DNA of 64,000 nt from Halorussus vallis (GTDB lineage Archaea; Halobacteriota; Halobacteria; Halobacteriales; Haladaptataceae): the NCBI RefSeq assembly GCF_024138165.1, contig NZ_CP100000.1, positions 1,054,001 through 1,118,000 of the forward strand, read 5' to 3'. Below the pieces are notes generated by a model. The model was not told the origin of the DNA. It worked only from the letters and a program-made list of their open reading frames with translations, and searched no databases. Positions 51,746 to 59,059 of the stretch are shown piece by piece (the first letter of the stretch is position 1; each line of letters begins with the position of its first letter). The translations under genes and the position numbers were made by a program.

Positions 51746-52330
51746 CTAATCGGTTCGGAGGGTATGACAGTTCCGACATCGCGCCTCGTAGGACTCCTCG
51801 GCGCCGACCACGATGGTCGGGTCCTCGGCGTGGGCGGGTTCGCCGTCGACGAGTCGCTGGTTGCGGGTCGCGGGTTCGCCGCACTGCGCGCAGATGGCCT
51901 GGTACTTGTCGACGTACTCGGCGAGCGACACCAGCCGAGGCACCGGTTCGAACGGTTCGCCCCGGAACGTCTGGTCGGTGCCCGAGACGATGACCCGGCG
52001 GTCGTCGTCGGCGAGGTGTTCGCAGACGCCCACCAGTTCGTCGGTGAAGAAGTTGGCCTCGTCGACGGCGACGACCTGCTCGCCGTTCAGGACATCGGGG
52101 ATGTCCCAGACGCCCGTCTCGGGGTCGACGACCGTCGCCTCCCACTGGCGGCCGTTGTGCGACCCGACGGTGTCCTCGCCGTAGCGGTCGTCGAGGGCGG
52201 GCTTGAACACCGCGACCTCCTGGCCGGCGATCTCGGCCCGGCGAAGCCGCCGGAGGAGTTCCTCGGTCTTGCCCGAGAACATACAGCCGGTGATGACCTC
52301 GACCCACCCGCTGTTGGTTATCTTGTGCAT
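51746..52330 (-). CDS. tdk: Thymidine kinase (type II, zinc)
   Basis: A 194-residue enzyme phosphorylating thymidine from salvage. The P-loop GCMFSGKTEEL is at residues 15-25, the catalytic glutamate is Glu91 in AVDEANFF, the lasso region has GTDQTFRGEPF, and a structural zinc is held by Cys147, Cys150, Cys185 and Cys188. This is the bacterial/archaeal TK1-like form. The next gene on this strand encodes a Yip1-type membrane protein. Confidence 0.97.
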   Translation of the reverse strand: MHKITNSGWVEVITGCMFSGKTEELLRRLRRAEIAGQEVAVFKPALDDRYGEDTVGSHNGRQWEATVVDPETGVWDIPDVLNGEQVVAVDEANFFTDELVGVCEHLADDDRRVIVSGTDQTFRGEPFEPVPRLVSLAEYVDKYQAICAQCGEPATRNQRLVDGEPAHAEDPTIVVGAEESYEARCRNCHTLRTD

Positions 52331-52385
52331 GTCCGTTGGCGCTCACACGAGGGTCAAAAGGATTGCCGATTTGCGCGGCCGGATG

Positions 52386-52489
52386 GCCGACAGGGCGACG
52401 GACTCGGCGTCGCCGACAGGGCGACGGTACTATCGTCGCTAACGGGGCGACGGTTTCAGTGTCGCTAACGGGGAGACGGGCTCGGCGTC
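52386..52489. repeat. 26-bp tandem repeat, four units
   Basis: Four successive 26-bp units begin at 52386, 52412, 52438 and 52464; the first two begin GCCGACAGGGCGACGG, the last two GCTAACGGGG(C/A)GACGG. It runs into a hairpin at 52481-52514. It lies in the tdk upstream region and is not in a coding frame. It could be a repeated protein-binding site or slippage product. Confidence 0.75.
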
Positions 52490-52514
52490 GCGGCCGTTTA
52501 GCCGCGACGCCGAG
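52481..52514. repeat. 14-bp perfect inverted repeat
   Basis: Arms CTCGGCGTCGCGGC at 52481-52494 and the complement at 52501-52514 around CGTTTA. The hairpin partly overlaps the last 26-bp repeat. It is downstream of the leftward mini-ORF at 52530 and may end that transcript. Confidence 0.55.
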
Positions 52515-52529
52515 TAGCGCGAAACCGCC

Positions 52530-52649
52530 TCACGCCACCGTCGGCGACGGCCCGTCGCGGTCCAGTATCTTCTCGACTATCTCGTCGAAGTTAGGTGCCT
52601 CTCGGTCGTCTCGCGGTTCGTCCGATGGATAGTGCGGTACTACCGGCAC
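52530..52649 (-). CDS. Possible 39-residue GTG-start microprotein
   Basis: A short frame beginning with GTG, reading PVVPHYPSDEPRDDREAPNF then DEIVEKILDRDGPSP. The C-terminal half is an amphipathic helix. Codons are less GC-biased than in neighbouring spacer. A TTTACTAT sequence about 50 bases upstream could be a promoter and a near-palindrome AGACGGT-A-ACCGTCT lies in between, possibly an operator. No family is assigned. Confidence 0.35.
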   Translation of the reverse strand: MPVVPHYPSDEPRDDREAPNFDEIVEKILDRDGPSPTVA

Positions 52650-52668
52650 GGTCGCTCACCCCTTCGGT

Positions 52669-52683
52669 AGACGGTAACCGTCT
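52669..52683. promoter_or_regulatory. 7-bp palindrome, candidate operator
   Basis: AGACGGT and ACCGTCT are perfect arms around a single A, between the TATA-like stretch near 52700 and the GTG of the small frame. Alone it is weak evidence. Confidence 0.3.
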
Positions 52684-52768
52684 CGACCGAAAAATCGTTT
52701 ACTATCTCTTTCGTTATGGGATGGCCGCGAACCGCCGGCCGCGCCATCTCCTCGGGTACGTCGACGCG

Positions 52769-53386
52769 CTACTCCACCGCGCCGACGTTCTCCTCGCTCT
52801 CGGGCGTCGGAGGACACGGTTTGATGTAGGCGTAGTCGACGATCTCCGTGCCGAGTTCGGCCACCCGCATCTCCAGTCGCTCGTCGGTGAACCGGCCGTC
52901 CCGGACCGAACTGTGCGAGCGCGGGACCGCCGCCTGGTGGGGGAGCACCCAGGCGTCGAGGGCGCGACAGACTGACCGGAGGTGTTCGAGCGCCGTGATG
53001 GGGAAGTTGCCGCCCGAAACCGCGAGCAGGCCGACCGTCTTGTGTTCGAACTCGTCGAAACCGCAGTAGTCGAGCGCGGTCTTCAGCACCGACGAGTACG
53101 ACCCGTGGTACATCGGGGTCCCGAGCAGGACGGCGTCGGCCTCGCGGATCTCGCGGGTGAACTCGGCCGCGTCGCCCGCTTCAGCGTCGTCGACGTCGGG
53201 GTCGAACGCCGGCAGGTCGTAGTCCCGGAGGTCGAGCAGTTCCGCGTCGCCGCCCGCGGCCTCGACGGCCTCCAGGGCGCGGTCCAGCGCGGCCCGCGTG
53301 ACGCTCTCGTCGCGGAGGCTTCCGGATACCGCCGCGACCTGCGGCGGCCCCGAGCGCGATTCGTCGAGCGGTGATGGGTTCGACAT
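52769..53386 (-). CDS. NADPH-dependent FMN reductase family protein
   Basis: A 205-residue flavodoxin-fold protein. VAAVSGSLRDESVTRAALDR near residue 18 gives the phosphate-binding loop, ADAVLLGTPMYHGSYSSVLK near 90 the FMN isoalloxazine loop, and LLAVSGGNFPITALEHLRSV the third conserved block. The family reduces flavins or quinones with NADPH. The N-terminal 15 residues are disordered. It is transcribed leftward with no obvious partner. Confidence 0.88.
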   Translation of the reverse strand: MSNPSPLDESRSGPPQVAAVSGSLRDESVTRAALDRALEAVEAAGGDAELLDLRDYDLPAFDPDVDDAEAGDAAEFTREIREADAVLLGTPMYHGSYSSVLKTALDYCGFDEFEHKTVGLLAVSGGNFPITALEHLRSVCRALDAWVLPHQAAVPRSHSSVRDGRFTDERLEMRVAELGTEIVDYAYIKPCPPTPESEENVGAVE

Positions 53387-53464
53387 ACGCCCTAGTCGGG
53401 TCCGAACCGCAAATATAGCTTCGACCGGTCGAGCGGTCGGCCCTCGCCGCGACGCGGCGAGAGG

Positions 53465-53534
53465 CCGACTCGGGGCGGCCGACCCGGCCCGGCCAACTCG
53501 GGGCGGCCAATCCGGAGCGACCGACGCGGCGCCG
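53465..53534. repeat. 14-bp degenerate tandem repeat
   Basis: Four units of 14 bp (CCGACTCGGGGCGG, CCGACCCGGCCCGG, CCAACTCGGGGCGG, CCAATCCGGAGCGA) and a degenerate fifth follow one another between two leftward genes, about 30-95 bases after the stop of the alcohol dehydrogenase gene. The role is unknown. Confidence 0.6.
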
Positions 53535-53560
53535 GTACGAACTCGCCCGCGGCAGTCTCG

Positions 53561-54877
53561 CTACTCCTCCCAGTTGTACAGCGCGTCCAAGAACATATCG
53601 CGGACATCGTCCTCGGTCACCGGCCTGGGATTGGTGCGCAGGAGGCGCTGCTGGGTTTCGACCGTCTGTTTCGCGAGCCAGTCGACGTCGTCTTCGCCGA
53701 CGTCCGCCAACTCGGCCAGGCCGCTCGGCAGGACGTTCAGGTCGCGCTGTAGTTGGACGTACTGCGCTTTGAGCGCGTCGGCCGCCGCGCGGTCGGTCAT
53801 CCCCGCAGTGTCCACGCCGAACGTCTCCGCGAGGTCGGCGAACCGCGGCGGGTCGCTCGCGGCGTTGTAGTCGATGGTGCTCGCAGGCGTGAGCACCGCG
53901 ATGGTCTCGCCGTGCTTCGTGTGGTAGCGGTTGCCGACCGGGTAGGCCATCGCGTGACAGAGGCTGGCGCCCGCCGTGAGGCCCGCGATGGCCCCGAACA
54001 GCGCGCCCTGGAGCATGTTCTCGCGGGCTTCGAGGTCGTCGCCGTTGTGGACCGCCCGCCGGACGTTCGAGGAGAGCAGTTCGATGGCCTTCTCCGAGAA
54101 TATCTCCGTCAGCGGCGTCCGACCGGCGTACACCGGTCGCTCGGCGGGGTCGGCCGCCCGGAGCAGCGAGTCGTATTCGTGGGTGGTGTAGCCCTCGATG
54201 GCGTGGCCGAGCGCGTCCATCGCGGTCTTCGCGGTGAGGTCGGCGGGCAGCGTCGTCGTCAGCGTCGGGTCGAGCACCGCGGCGTCGGCCCGGAGGTGGT
54301 TGCTGGAGATGCCCTCCTTCGTCTGCTTCTCCGGCACCGAGAGGATGGCGACCGGCGATATCTCCGCGCCGGTCCCCGCGGTGGTCGGGACCAGCACCAG
54401 CGGTTCGCCAGACGTTTCGAGCGGTCGGCCCGCGCCGGTCGGTTCGGCGACGTAGTCGAGCGGTCCGCCGCCGTTGGCGACGACCGCCCGCGTCACCTTC
54501 GCGGTGTCCATGCAACTGCCGCCGCCCAGGCCGACGTAGAAGTCGTAGCCCGCCTCTCCCGCCTCGTCGCGGACGAACGCGATGCAGTCCTCGGCGGCCT
54601 CGACCGACGGTTCGCGCTCGGAGTCGTCGTAGACGTCGACGGCGAACCCGGCGTCCGCGAGGTGGCTCTCGACCCGGCCGGCGTGACCGAGGTCGACGAG
54701 GTTCCGGTCGGTCACGACGAGGCCGCGGTCGTCGTCGTCGACGCCCAGGTCCCGCAACTGGAAGGCGAGTTCGTCGGTCGCGTTCCGGCCGAATCGAATC
54801 TCGGGCAACCGGACGTTCCAGACGGTTTCGGGTTCGAGTTCGCGGGTCGACGAGGAAACCGAGCGGTCGTAGCTCAT
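53561..54877 (-). CDS. Iron-dependent alcohol dehydrogenase (HOT-like)
   Basis: A 438-residue group III alcohol dehydrogenase. GLGGGSCMDTAKVTRAVVAN gives the nucleotide-binding site and VPTTAGTGAEISPVAI the second conserved block. The metal ligands are in LDPTLTTTLPADLTAKTAMD ALGHAIEG and later SLCHAMAYPVGNRYHTKHGE. The long insert between them (TTHEYDSLLRAADPAERPVY) and overall order resemble hydroxyacid-oxoacid transhydrogenase (ADHFE1). The exact substrate is not decidable. Start at MSYDRSVSSS. Confidence 0.86.
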   Translation of the reverse strand: MSYDRSVSSSTRELEPETVWNVRLPEIRFGRNATDELAFQLRDLGVDDDDRGLVVTDRNLVDLGHAGRVESHLADAGFAVDVYDDSEREPSVEAAEDCIAFVRDEAGEAGYDFYVGLGGGSCMDTAKVTRAVVANGGGPLDYVAEPTGAGRPLETSGEPLVLVPTTAGTGAEISPVAILSVPEKQTKEGISSNHLRADAAVLDPTLTTTLPADLTAKTAMDALGHAIEGYTTHEYDSLLRAADPAERPVYAGRTPLTEIFSEKAIELLSSNVRRAVHNGDDLEARENMLQGALFGAIAGLTAGASLCHAMAYPVGNRYHTKHGETIAVLTPASTIDYNAASDPPRFADLAETFGVDTAGMTDRAAADALKAQYVQLQRDLNVLPSGLAELADVGEDDVDWLAKQTVETQQRLLRTNPRPVTEDDVRDMFLDALYNWEE

Positions 54878-55012
54878 CGACGACCACCGGTCCAAGCACG
54901 GTCGGACGTCGTTCCCACACCCACTGTGCTATCGAGTAGCAGACTAACCATGGCGGGTACTCGGTACACACCAACATCAACGTTCCGAGAGTGTCGGAAT
55001 TATTTCATCTGG

Positions 55013-55936
55013 TCAGCGCCGGAGTCGCGCGACGGTCTCACCGTCGCGCTCCTCGACGTCGACCAGGCCGTCGTCGTCAAGGTCCGAGAGGAGGCCTTCG
55101 AGCCACTCGCGGCCGTGGGTTCCCTCCGGAGCGTAGTCCACCCGAATCCGGGGGCCGAGCTTCGACAGCGGGAGTTCGTCGTACTCCTTCAGCGTCGAGA
55201 CGACGCGACCGCGGAACTGCCGCCTGCTCCCCTCGAAACTCGGCTGGGTGGGCACGTCCGGCGCGGTGAAGTCGCCGGTTTCGTAGGCGTGGCACCACTC
55301 GCGCCACGGACAGCCCGCGGCGTCGCACTTCGGCGACTTCTCGCAGGCCACGCCGCCGAGTTCCATCACGGCGTTGTTCCAGACCCGAGACTCGCCCTCG
55401 GGCATCATCTCGGCGGCCGCCGCCTCGAACGCCGCGTCGTCGTCGGGGACGTCGAACGCACGGTGGAGCACGCGCTTGACGTTGGTGTCGACCACGGCGT
55501 CGCCGGCGTTGAACGCGAAGGAGGCGACGGCGTTGGCGGTGTAGGGACCGACGCCCATCAGCTCCTGGAGTTCGTCCGGCGTCTCGGGGAACTCACCGCC
55601 GTACTCGGTTTCGACCTGCTTGGCGGCCTCGTGGAGGTACTTCGCGCGGTTGTTGTAGCCGAGGCTGTGGTCGGTCCAGAAGCCGACGACGTCAGCGCGG
55701 TCCGCCGCCGCCAGGTCGGCGACGGTCGGCCAGCGTTCGAGGAACGCGTTCCAGGCCTCGACCACCCGGCCGAGTTGGGTCTGCTGGCTCATCACCTCCG
55801 AGACGAGGATCTCGTAGGCGTCGTCGGTCTCGCGCCACGGGAACGGCCGGTGGTCGTCCTCGTACCACGAGACGAGGGCGTCCCGGACGTCGGGGAGGTC
55901 TGCGGGGAGCGAGTACTCTGACTCGGCGTCGCTCAT
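55013..55936 (-). CDS. mutY: A/G-specific adenine glycosylase MutY
   Basis: A 307-residue DNA-repair enzyme removing adenine opposite 8-oxoguanine. The helix-hairpin-helix LMGVGPYTANAVASFAF is near residue 127, the catalytic pair is Glu47 (SEVMSQQTQ) and Asp150 (VDTNVKRVLHRAF), and the Fe-S cluster cysteines are 198, 204, 209 and 215 (C-x5-C-x4-C-x5-C). That differs from the usual C-x6-C-x2-C-x5-C. The C-terminal part (YEQ-like domain) recognises 8-oxoG. It is monocistronic. Confidence 0.94.
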   Translation of the reverse strand: MSDAESEYSLPADLPDVRDALVSWYEDDHRPFPWRETDDAYEILVSEVMSQQTQLGRVVEAWNAFLERWPTVADLAAADRADVVGFWTDHSLGYNNRAKYLHEAAKQVETEYGGEFPETPDELQELMGVGPYTANAVASFAFNAGDAVVDTNVKRVLHRAFDVPDDDAAFEAAAAEMMPEGESRVWNNAVMELGGVACEKSPKCDAAGCPWREWCHAYETGDFTAPDVPTQPSFEGSRRQFRGRVVSTLKEYDELPLSKLGPRIRVDYAPEGTHGREWLEGLLSDLDDDGLVDVEERDGETVARLRR

Positions 55937-56018
55937 CGCCCGGAGGTAAGAACGAGACGGGTAAAGGGACCGCGGTTCGGACCGCCCGGTTCGCGACTCG
56001 CGTTATCGCTCGACTCGG

Positions 56019-56300
56019 TCAGCCGAGCGCGCGCTCCCGGACCAGTCGGGCCGCCTCGCCGTCGTCGTCTTCGAGGTCTGCTTCGACGAGCCGGTACGTG
56101 TCCCTGCCGAGCGCGGCGTTCGCAGGACACCGGCCCATCAGCCCGGTCACGGTGAGTATCGCGCCGACGGCGGCCGCCAGCGCCATGAGGCCCGGCCGGA
56201 GCCGAATCCGCCCGCGGAGTGACAACACCGCGACGAACAGCAGTATCGGCCCGAGCGTGATTCTGATTCCCTCGTCGAGTCCGCCGACGTTCCGTTTCAT
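56019..56300 (-). CDS. YgaP-like inner membrane protein (DUF2892)
   Basis: A 93-residue membrane protein. The start MKRNVGGLDEGIRITLGPIL and the segment LTVTGLMGRCPANAALGRDT, with its single conserved cysteine, follow the DUF2892 pattern; two helices lie at about residues 15-31 and 40-58. A C-terminal acidic tail (LVEADLEDDDGEAARLVRE) is extra. The family may bind or transfer sulfane sulfur. Start at MKRNVGG; a longer frame upstream is arginine-rich. Confidence 0.8.
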   Translation of the reverse strand: MKRNVGGLDEGIRITLGPILLFVAVLSLRGRIRLRPGLMALAAAVGAILTVTGLMGRCPANAALGRDTYRLVEADLEDDDGEAARLVRERALG

Positions 56301-56457
56301 GCGTGGCCTCCCATGGTCTCCTCCGGACCACGAGACGACGCCGCAACACTTGAACGTGGGTGGCGCCGTGGGACGGGTTCGACGCCGCCCGCCGGCCCGG
56401 GACAAACGGTGAGGCGAACCCCGCACGTTTATCGGGTGGCCTGCGAATCCACGGGCG

Positions 56458-56706
56458 ATGAGTAGTCTCGCCCGCTCGGCGTTCCTGGTCGGCGTCACGC
56501 TCGTCGTCGCCGCGTCCGCACTGGCGATGTTCGGCGTCTTCGGACTGTTCGTCCTCGGCGCGGTGCTGACCGTCGGCGGCGGCGTCGCCTCGGCGGTCGA
56601 GTACCTCGGTAGCGACGATAACTACAGAGTCGAGTGTCCCGATTGCGGGGCCGACAACTGGGCCGAACGAACCCGTTGTCGGGAGTGCGACGGGCGACTA
56701 CCCTGA
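56458..56706 (+). CDS. Two-helix membrane protein with zinc ribbon
   Basis: An 82-residue protein. Two hydrophobic helices (SAFLVGVTLVVAASALAMFG, FGLFVLGAVLTVGGGVASAV) are followed by a cytosolic zinc ribbon, CPDCGADNWAERTRCRECDG, with two CxxC pairs. A TATA-like ACGTTTATCG lies 24-33 bases upstream. Similar small zinc-ribbon membrane proteins are common in haloarchaea; function unknown. A 22-bp inverted repeat begins four bases after the stop. Confidence 0.78.
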   Translation: MSSLARSAFLVGVTLVVAASALAMFGVFGLFVLGAVLTVGGGVASAVEYLGSDDNYRVECPDCGADNWAERTRCRECDGRLP

Positions 56707-56709
56707 CCT

Positions 56710-56764
56710 CCGCTTTCGGGACGGCGGCCGCGACTGCCGGTTGCGGCCGCCGTCCCGAAAGCGG
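56710..56764. repeat. 22-bp perfect inverted repeat
   Basis: Arms at 56710-56731 and 56743-56764 are perfectly complementary with an 11-base loop. It starts four bases after the stop of one gene and ends 28 bases before the ATG of the next in the same direction. It could reduce read-through or protect the upstream mRNA end. Confidence 0.7.
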
Positions 56765-56792
56765 TTTCCCGCCCGCGCCCGACCACCCGGGC

Positions 56793-57122
56793 ATGAGTCT
56801 GGACGACCTTCGCGACGACGTCGAGCGGGAGTACTCGGACCTCGGCGAGGAACTTTCGGTGTCGCTCGACCGCCAAACCAGAAACGAACTGGCGATACTG
56901 AACGCCGCGTTCGGGCCGGACGGTACCGACGAGACGGTCCGCCGGGCGATACACACGCTCTTTCAGGCGACCGTCGAGAGAGGAAACCTCGACTTCCACC
57001 TCCGGAGTTCCTACGACGTAACCTACGACGAGTTCCTCTCGGGGATGACCTACGAGGAGATGACCGGCGGCCAACAGTTCCCCCAGCAGCGACAAGACGA
57101 CGACCGCCGATACCAGTTCTAA
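56793..57122 (+). CDS. Small acidic helical protein
   Basis: A 109-residue soluble acidic protein: LDDLRDDVEREYSDLGEELS, LDRQTRNELAILNAAFGPDG, ETVRRAIHTLFQATVERGNL, then FHLRSSYDVTYDEFLSGMTY and a Gln-rich tail (QQFPQQRQDDDRR). No known motif. It follows the zinc-ribbon gene separated by the 22-bp hairpin, so it may have its own start of transcription. Confidence 0.72.
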   Translation: MSLDDLRDDVEREYSDLGEELSVSLDRQTRNELAILNAAFGPDGTDETVRRAIHTLFQATVERGNLDFHLRSSYDVTYDEFLSGMTYEEMTGGQQFPQQRQDDDRRYQF

Positions 57123-57177
57123 GCGTCGTTCGGTGGAGTCCCGGCGACCGGGCACGGAAAACGAAGAGAGTCCGGCA

Positions 57178-57212
57178 GGTCGCGTGACGCCGGCGGCCGG
57201 CGTCACGCGACC
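57178..57212. repeat. 16-bp perfect inverted repeat
   Basis: Arms GGTCGCGTGACGCCGG at 57178-57193 and the complement at 57197-57212, loop CGG. It lies between the convergent stops of the acidic helical protein and the zinc protein and may terminate transcription from either side. Confidence 0.65.
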
Positions 57213-57224
57213 GGCGACGGGCGC

Positions 57225-57467
57225 TCAGTCGCCGCCCGCGTTGACCCGCTTTATCATCTCGATGGCCGAGGACGTGCCTTTGCTCTCGTCCTTCGCGTCC
57301 CGTTTCCGGTCGGTTCGCCGGCCCTCGGACGCGGAGTCGGTCGAGTCTCCGTCGACCGATTCCGCGGGGCCGTCCCGACACGACTCGCACCGCGTCTCGT
57401 CCTCGTGGATGTAGTAGCGTTCGCCGCAGTCGCCGCACTTCCGGTAGGTGTAGCCGTCGATGTCCAT
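57225..57467 (-). CDS. 80-residue zinc-finger protein
   Basis: A short protein whose first 30 residues form a zinc ribbon: KCGDCGERYY and RCESCRDGP (two CxxC pairs). The remainder is Asp/Ser/Arg-rich and disordered, ending in an amphipathic helix (SSAIEMIKRVNAGGD). It resembles the small zinc-ribbon proteins earlier in the window. Function unknown. Start at MDIDGYTYRKCG. Confidence 0.75.
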   Translation of the reverse strand: MDIDGYTYRKCGDCGERYYIHEDETRCESCRDGPAESVDGDSTDSASEGRRTDRKRDAKDESKGTSSAIEMIKRVNAGGD

Positions 57468-57620
57468 TACCCACCCCCGAAGAGCGGTTCGCCGAGTATC
57501 TTCTGGTATCCGATTCGCGGGAGCGCGGTCGGGGTTCTACGACTCGGGCGCTCCGCCGCGACCGAAGGACAACGCACAAACCCCGCGCCTGCGAAGACGG
57601 CGGTAACGTCACCCGTTCAG

Positions 57621-58331
57621 ATGACACGCTACGAGGGCGTCCACGCCCATCCCGACGGCGACAGCACCGTCGCGCGCATGGCCGCCACCGCCGCCGACCA
57701 GGGGTACGACGGCGTGGTGGTGCGCAACCACAGCGGCGCGACCGCCGAGTACAATGCCGAACGCGTCGCCGAGGCCTACGACGTGGACGTGGTCGACGCC
57801 ATCGAGATTCGGGCCGACGACCCCCAGCAGGCGAGCGGGCACGTCGGCAACTACCGGCCCAAGTGCACCCTGCTGGTGCTCCACGGCGGGACGAACGAGC
57901 TGAACCGCTTCGCGGTCGAGCAGGAGCGAATCGACGTGCTGGCCCACCCGATGCGGGGCCGCGGGGACTTCAACCACGTGCTGGCGAAGGCGGCGGCCGA
58001 GAACGGCGTGCGGGTGGAGTTCAACCTCGCGCGGGTGCTCCGGAACGACGGCGGCCCCCGGGTCCAGGCGCTCTCGGACCTCCGAAAGCTCCGCGAAATC
58101 GTCGAGCAGTACGACGCGCCGTTCGTCGTCAGCGGCGACCCCCGAAGTCATCTCGAACTGCGCGCACCGCGGGAACTGACGGCGGTCGGGGAGGCCATCG
58201 GGTTCGAACCGGACCGGATTCGGGAGGGCCTGGCCGAGTGGGGTCGACTCGCCGAGCGCAACCGCGAACGCGCCTCCGACGATTTCATAGCGCCGGGGGT
58301 CAAACGCGGCAAGTATGAAGAAGACGCTTGA
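57621..58331 (+). CDS. rnp3: RNase P protein component 3 (Rpp30)
   Basis: A 236-residue Rpp30 homologue of archaeal RNase P, which removes the 5' leader of tRNAs. It starts MTRYEGVHAHPDGDSTVARM and keeps the TIM-barrel features NHSGATAEYN, LLVLHGGTNELNRFAVEQER, VLAHPMRGRGDFNHVLAKAA and VVSGDPRSHLELRAPRELTA. Its stop overlaps the next gene by 17 bases. With Pop5 and PsmA downstream it forms the RNase P/proteasome neighbourhood known in archaea. Confidence 0.93.
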   Translation: MTRYEGVHAHPDGDSTVARMAATAADQGYDGVVVRNHSGATAEYNAERVAEAYDVDVVDAIEIRADDPQQASGHVGNYRPKCTLLVLHGGTNELNRFAVEQERIDVLAHPMRGRGDFNHVLAKAAAENGVRVEFNLARVLRNDGGPRVQALSDLRKLREIVEQYDAPFVVSGDPRSHLELRAPRELTAVGEAIGFEPDRIREGLAEWGRLAERNRERASDDFIAPGVKRGKYEEDA

Positions 58332-58926
58332 CGAGCACGCTTCTCGCTTCGACGACATCGCCGGCGAGTACGACGACACCCAGAACGACACCGACGAGTA
58401 CCGCGCGAGCGTCTCGCTGGTGGTCGAGCATGCAAATCCCGGCCCCGAGGACACCGTCGTCGACCTCGGCACCGGGACGGGCGCCATCGCGCTGGCGCTC
58501 GCCGAGGACGCCGGAACCGTCGTCGGTCGGGACATCAGCGAGGGAATGATGGACCGCGCACGCGAGAAGGCGGCCGAGCAGGGCTTCGAGAACGTCGAGT
58601 TCGGCGAGGGTCGCTTCCGGGACCCCGGCGTCGAGAGCGCCGACGTCGTCGTCTCGAACTTCGCCATGCACCACCTGAGCGACGAAGAGAAGGTCGAAGC
58701 CATCGAAGCCATCGCCGAACTCGGCCCGCGGAAGTTCGTGCTCGGCGACGTGATGTTCTTCGGGACGCCCGACCCCGACGAACCGTTCTACAGCCCCGAG
58801 GTCGACGACCCCTCGACGGTGGGCCACCTGGCCGACGCGCTGACCGACGCCGGGTTCGCGCTGACGGCGGTCGAGCGCGTCCACGAGCAGGTCGGCGTGC
58901 TGGTGGCCGAACGCGGCGAAGAGTAG
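58315..58926 (+). CDS. SAM-dependent methyltransferase
   Basis: A 203-residue class I methyltransferase beginning MKKTLDEHASRFDDIAGEYD. SAM motif I is VVDLGTGTGAIALALAEDAG, then VVGRDISEGMMDRAREKAAE and FGEGRFRDPGVESADVVVSN. YgiQ-like or class with methylation of a small molecule or RNA are possible. It overlaps the rnp3 stop by 17 bases, so it is translationally coupled to it. In some archaeal genomes a methyltransferase sits in this RNase P locus. Confidence 0.85.
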   Translation: MKKTLDEHASRFDDIAGEYDDTQNDTDEYRASVSLVVEHANPGPEDTVVDLGTGTGAIALALAEDAGTVVGRDISEGMMDRAREKAAEQGFENVEFGEGRFRDPGVESADVVVSNFAMHHLSDEEKVEAIEAIAELGPRKFVLGDVMFFGTPDPDEPFYSPEVDDPSTVGHLADALTDAGFALTAVERVHEQVGVLVAERGEE

Positions 58927-58943
58927 TACGGTCGGAACGTCGG

Positions 58944-58986
58944 CGAGGACCGGTCGCCGCGCGGTCCGCGTGGCGACCGGTCCTCG
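58944..58986. repeat. 15-bp perfect inverted repeat
   Basis: Arms CGAGGACCGGTCGCC at 58944-58958 and the complement at 58972-58986 with a 13-base loop, beginning 18 bases after the methyltransferase stop. It is terminator-like but lacks a T-run. Confidence 0.5.
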
Positions 58987-59059
58987 TCAGCGAACGGGAG
59001 CGGAACGGACCGCCGCGGGCGTTCTCCTTAACTCTCCGCGGTGAGAAGTGACGGCCAGC

